From a bacterium (lineage in GTDB: Bacteria; Vulcanimicrobiota; Vulcanimicrobiia; Vulcanimicrobiales; Vulcanimicrobiaceae), in contig JAJZED010000007.1 of assembly GCA_021805775.1 (NCBI GenBank), positions 80,651 through 144,650 on the forward strand: 64,000 bases of DNA. The letters run 5' to 3'. Made by a program: the position numbers and the translations under genes. The notes beneath the pieces were generated by a model, which worked only from the letters and a program-made list of their open reading frames with translations, searched no databases and was not told the origin of the DNA. This document shows positions 62,448 to 64,000 of the stretch, piece by piece. Position 1 is the stretch's first letter, and each line of letters opens with the position of its first letter.

Positions 62448-63269
62448 TTGAGTATCGGAAAAATTCTTGACCCAGTTCATCGTATTGTAGCAAAATCGTC
62501 GGTCCTCGTAAACTTTGCAATACTCCTTCGAAATCAATGTCGATGTGTCATTAAATACCACCTCGCCGAAAGCCCGGATACGTTGGCAACCGGAGAAACG
62601 TGGCTTCGCGAACTCATAGCGCAAACGGGACTTCACTTTATCGATGTTGGAGCCAATATTGGTGACTGGACGTTAGCACTAAAAAAACTTGCGGGTGCAG
62701 GAGCAAAATTTGCCGCCTACGAGCCTTCACGAAGTGCTTTCGTAATTTTAAAAGAACAATTCGCTAGCGATCCATTCGTTCAAATTTTCGATAGTGCTGT
62801 CGGAGATCGCCCAGGCACGATGACGCTCCTTGAGGAGTCCAATGCTGGGAAAGGCAGTACGCTTGTCCCAGGCCTCACGCGTATTACAGGCGAGAATCGC
62901 GTTGTGAACGTGACCACCTTGGACGATGAAATAGAACGGCTCGGGTGGCCCTTGGTTGATTGCATCAAGATCGATGCGGAAGGATACGATTTTCACGTTC
63001 TTCGTGGCGCTCGAGAGGCATTAGAATCCCATAGCATCGCAGTCGTGCAGTTCGAGTATAATCGCGCATGGCAGCTGGCTGGCGACACTTTATTCGGGGC
63101 GATGTCGTTCCTCAAATCGCGAGACTACACAACATACCTTCTCAAGCGAGAAGGGTTATTTACACTAAACTACGCCTTGTACGAAGAATATTTTGAGTAT
63201 TCCAACTACGTTGCGATAGCGCCGCAATTCATGCGCATTTTCGAGCCGTATGTCCGAGGTAAAATCTAG
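62448..63269 (+). CDS. FkbM-family SAM-dependent methyltransferase
   Basis: 273 residues from TTG at 62448, which has CGGAG 9 nt upstream; GTG at 62421 would add nine residues. The SAM site is FIDVGANIGDWTLAL, followed by FAAYEPSRSAFVIL, then VNVTTLDDEIERLGWPLVDCIKIDAEGYDFHVLRGA, the FkbM signature (DCIKID-EG-D--VL-G). FkbM enzymes O-methylate sugars or small molecules. It follows the giant gene and is AT-richer than the backbone. A role in modifying glycans on the surface protein is possible but only inferred from position. Confidence 0.85.
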   Translation: MSIGKILDPVHRIVAKSSVLVNFAILLRNQCRCVIKYHLAESPDTLATGETWLRELIAQTGLHFIDVGANIGDWTLALKKLAGAGAKFAAYEPSRSAFVILKEQFASDPFVQIFDSAVGDRPGTMTLLEESNAGKGSTLVPGLTRITGENRVVNVTTLDDEIERLGWPLVDCIKIDAEGYDFHVLRGAREALESHSIAVVQFEYNRAWQLAGDTLFGAMSFLKSRDYTTYLLKREGLFTLNYALYEEYFEYSNYVAIAPQFMRIFEPYVRGKI

Positions 63270-63521
63270 GGCATATTTTGAGTATCGCGGTACAGTGCAA
63301 CGCTGCGGATCGAGACCGGTGCTGGCGAGACGCGGTCCTGACCTGGTCAACCAACTCGAAGACCGAGCCAATGTGCTCCAAGCCACGAGCCGCGTCGAGG
63401 ACGGGGTCTTATGGATAGTGACGGTGTAGAAAATGCCGGCCTCTTGATGCTCGGCTAGATTGTCCTAGCTAGCCTCCCCGGCCGAGGGATCCCCTTTGGA
63501 CGCTGATAAATGCCGCCGACC

Positions 63522-63542
63522 GTCTAACAATCGTCTAACAGA
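63522..63542. repeat. Right copy of the 21-bp direct repeat
   Basis: Identical to 23897-23917: two GTCTAACA octamers separated by ATC, followed by GA. Sequence outside it differs from the left side, as expected at the two ends of an integrated element. Confidence 0.65.
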
Positions 63543-63591
63543 CCGGTCGGAAACAGCCGGGATTGCGGGGTAGCGGACGGGAGGCGGATGC

Positions 63592-63615
63592 GCGGAATCC
63601 CTCGGAAAATCGAGG
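63592..63615. repeat. Right copy of the 24-nt inverted repeat
   Basis: GCGGAAT followed by CCCTCGGAAAATCGAGG is the reverse complement of 23846-23869 except at two positions. It lies 49 bp outside the direct repeat. Confidence 0.55.
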
Positions 63616-63656
63616 TTTTCGGTAGCGGATGGGAACTGCCGGTGGGCTAGGCCCCG

Positions 63657-64000
63657 TCATGCGGCCAGTGATTTCTGTGGCGGTTGGGTAATTTCGTAAA
63701 GCGCGAGGAACTCCTCGGGTGTCATGCCATTGAGTGAACTATGCGGATGCGTGCTGTTGTAGGAACACCGCCAGGCCTCGGCTCCGTCTCGGGCTTCAAA
63801 GATCGTCCTAAAGCGATTGGCGTTGAGCAACTCGTCACGAACGCGGGAGTTGAACGACTCGATGAACGCGTTTTGCGTTGGCTTTCCCGGCTGGATGAAG
63901 AGCAGTTCGACGGTGTGTTCGTGCGCCCAGACTTCAAGCGCACTGGCGATGAACTCGGGGCCGTTGTCTACTCTGAGGCATTTTGGGTAGCCATGTTCGC
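63657..64000 (-). CDS. IS3-family transposase, C-terminal part (runs off the window)
   Basis: The minus-strand frame from the right edge reads [55 protein letters not shown], then [28 protein letters not shown], ending QPPQKSLAA. This is the rve core of an IS3 orfB, with the second catalytic Asp (VDNGPEF) and the Glu (FIESFN). The wording ([14 protein letters not shown]) is that of the IS407-like group, distinct from the dead IS3 at 1885-3117. The 5' part lies beyond the window. Confidence 0.9.
   Translation of the reverse strand, partial: EHGYPKCLRVDNGPEFIASALEVWAHEHTVELLFIQPGKPTQNAFIESFNSRVRDELLNANRFRTIFEARDGAEAWRCSYNSTHPHSSLNGMTPEEFLALYEITQPPQKSLAA

Larger units (their letters stand above)
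23897..63542. mobile_element. Candidate integrative mobilizable element, about 39.6 kb
   Basis: The segment starts beside tRNA-Glu, carries an integrase operon at the left end and a relaxase, coupling protein and ParA-like ATPase inside, and is bounded by a 21-bp direct repeat. No conjugation channel (VirB-type) genes are visible, so transfer would depend on another element. The 3' end of tRNA-Glu is not duplicated at the right end, so the exact recombination core is uncertain and the outer limits are approximate. IS66 and IS3 insertions suggest it is old or decaying. Confidence 0.6.
63270..63656. other. Right-end region of the element, no clear gene
   Basis: Short open frames exist (for example one reading DLVNQLEDRANVLQATSRVEDGVLWIVTV, ending near 63429), but none has a convincing start. 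The region holds the right copies of the direct repeat (63522-63542) and inverted repeat (63592-63615), and probably the end of the IS3-family element. Confidence 0.4.

Noticed and set aside
23846..63615. The 24-nt inverted repeats as ends of one large composite transposon
   Set aside because: No transposase at either inner border, no target duplication found outside, and the repeat can form a terminator-like hairpin.

Overview
The window is GC-rich bacterial chromosome. The backbone genes and their order (pth, rplY and prs on one strand; uvrB, a HAD phosphatase gene, uvrA, a VOC gene and ligA on the other; then nnr, acpS, birA, ndk, eno) and the frequent GTG/TTG starts and stop/start overlaps would suit an uncultured Eremiobacterota/WPS-2-like lineage. 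That placement rests on general impression, not a search, and should be treated as tentative.

Layout. Positions 1-3.5 kb are a decayed edge: a lipoprotein gene, two 5'-truncated secreted serine-peptidase genes facing away from each other, and between them a dead IS3-family element. A diverged IS66-family terminus lies at 411-446. From 3.5 to 23.8 kb is housekeeping DNA: translation (pth, L25), PRPP synthesis, nucleotide excision repair, DNA ligase, NAD(P)HX repair, holo-ACP synthase, a chemoreceptor split into two genes, biotin ligase, NDP kinase, enolase and two tRNA genes (CAT, and Glu-TTC).

Directly after tRNA-Glu begins an accessory element of about 39.6 kb. It is bracketed by a 21-bp direct repeat (23897-23917 and 63522-63542) that contains two GTCTAACA octamers. 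It holds an integrase/excisionase/regulator operon, a gene of unknown function, an ATPase plus HNH nuclease pair resembling Septu (PtuAB) anti-phage defence, and a mobilization module (coupling protein, ParA-like ATPase, MobC-like protein, relaxase-helicase fusion). These are followed by two unknown genes, a PadR regulator, and an AbiE-type toxin-antitoxin locus whose toxin gene is frameshifted. No type IV secretion channel genes are visible, so it looks like an integrative mobilizable element. The defence pair sits on a 2.8-kb insert that cleanly splits a metallopeptidase gene: joining 28054 to 30851 restores the reading frame.

The most striking content is 43.2-61.3 kb: one ancestral gene for a protein of about 4,263 residues, now cut into three pieces by two apparently identical 2,656-bp IS66-family elements. 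Each copy has its own perfect 8-bp target duplication, and removing both restores one uninterrupted frame. About 2,400 residues are roughly 300 tandem octapeptides of the form x-(L/F)-(T/S)-x-x-Q-(I/V/L)-x. Part of this array is organised in a 48-residue super-repeat. The rest resembles an adhesin: a duplicated GW-AADPNN motif, several beta-sandwich (DUF642/CBM-like) domains, a helical region and one C-terminal membrane segment. A small exported protein overlaps its stop codon and an FkbM-type methyltransferase follows. The window ends inside another IS3-family transposase gene.
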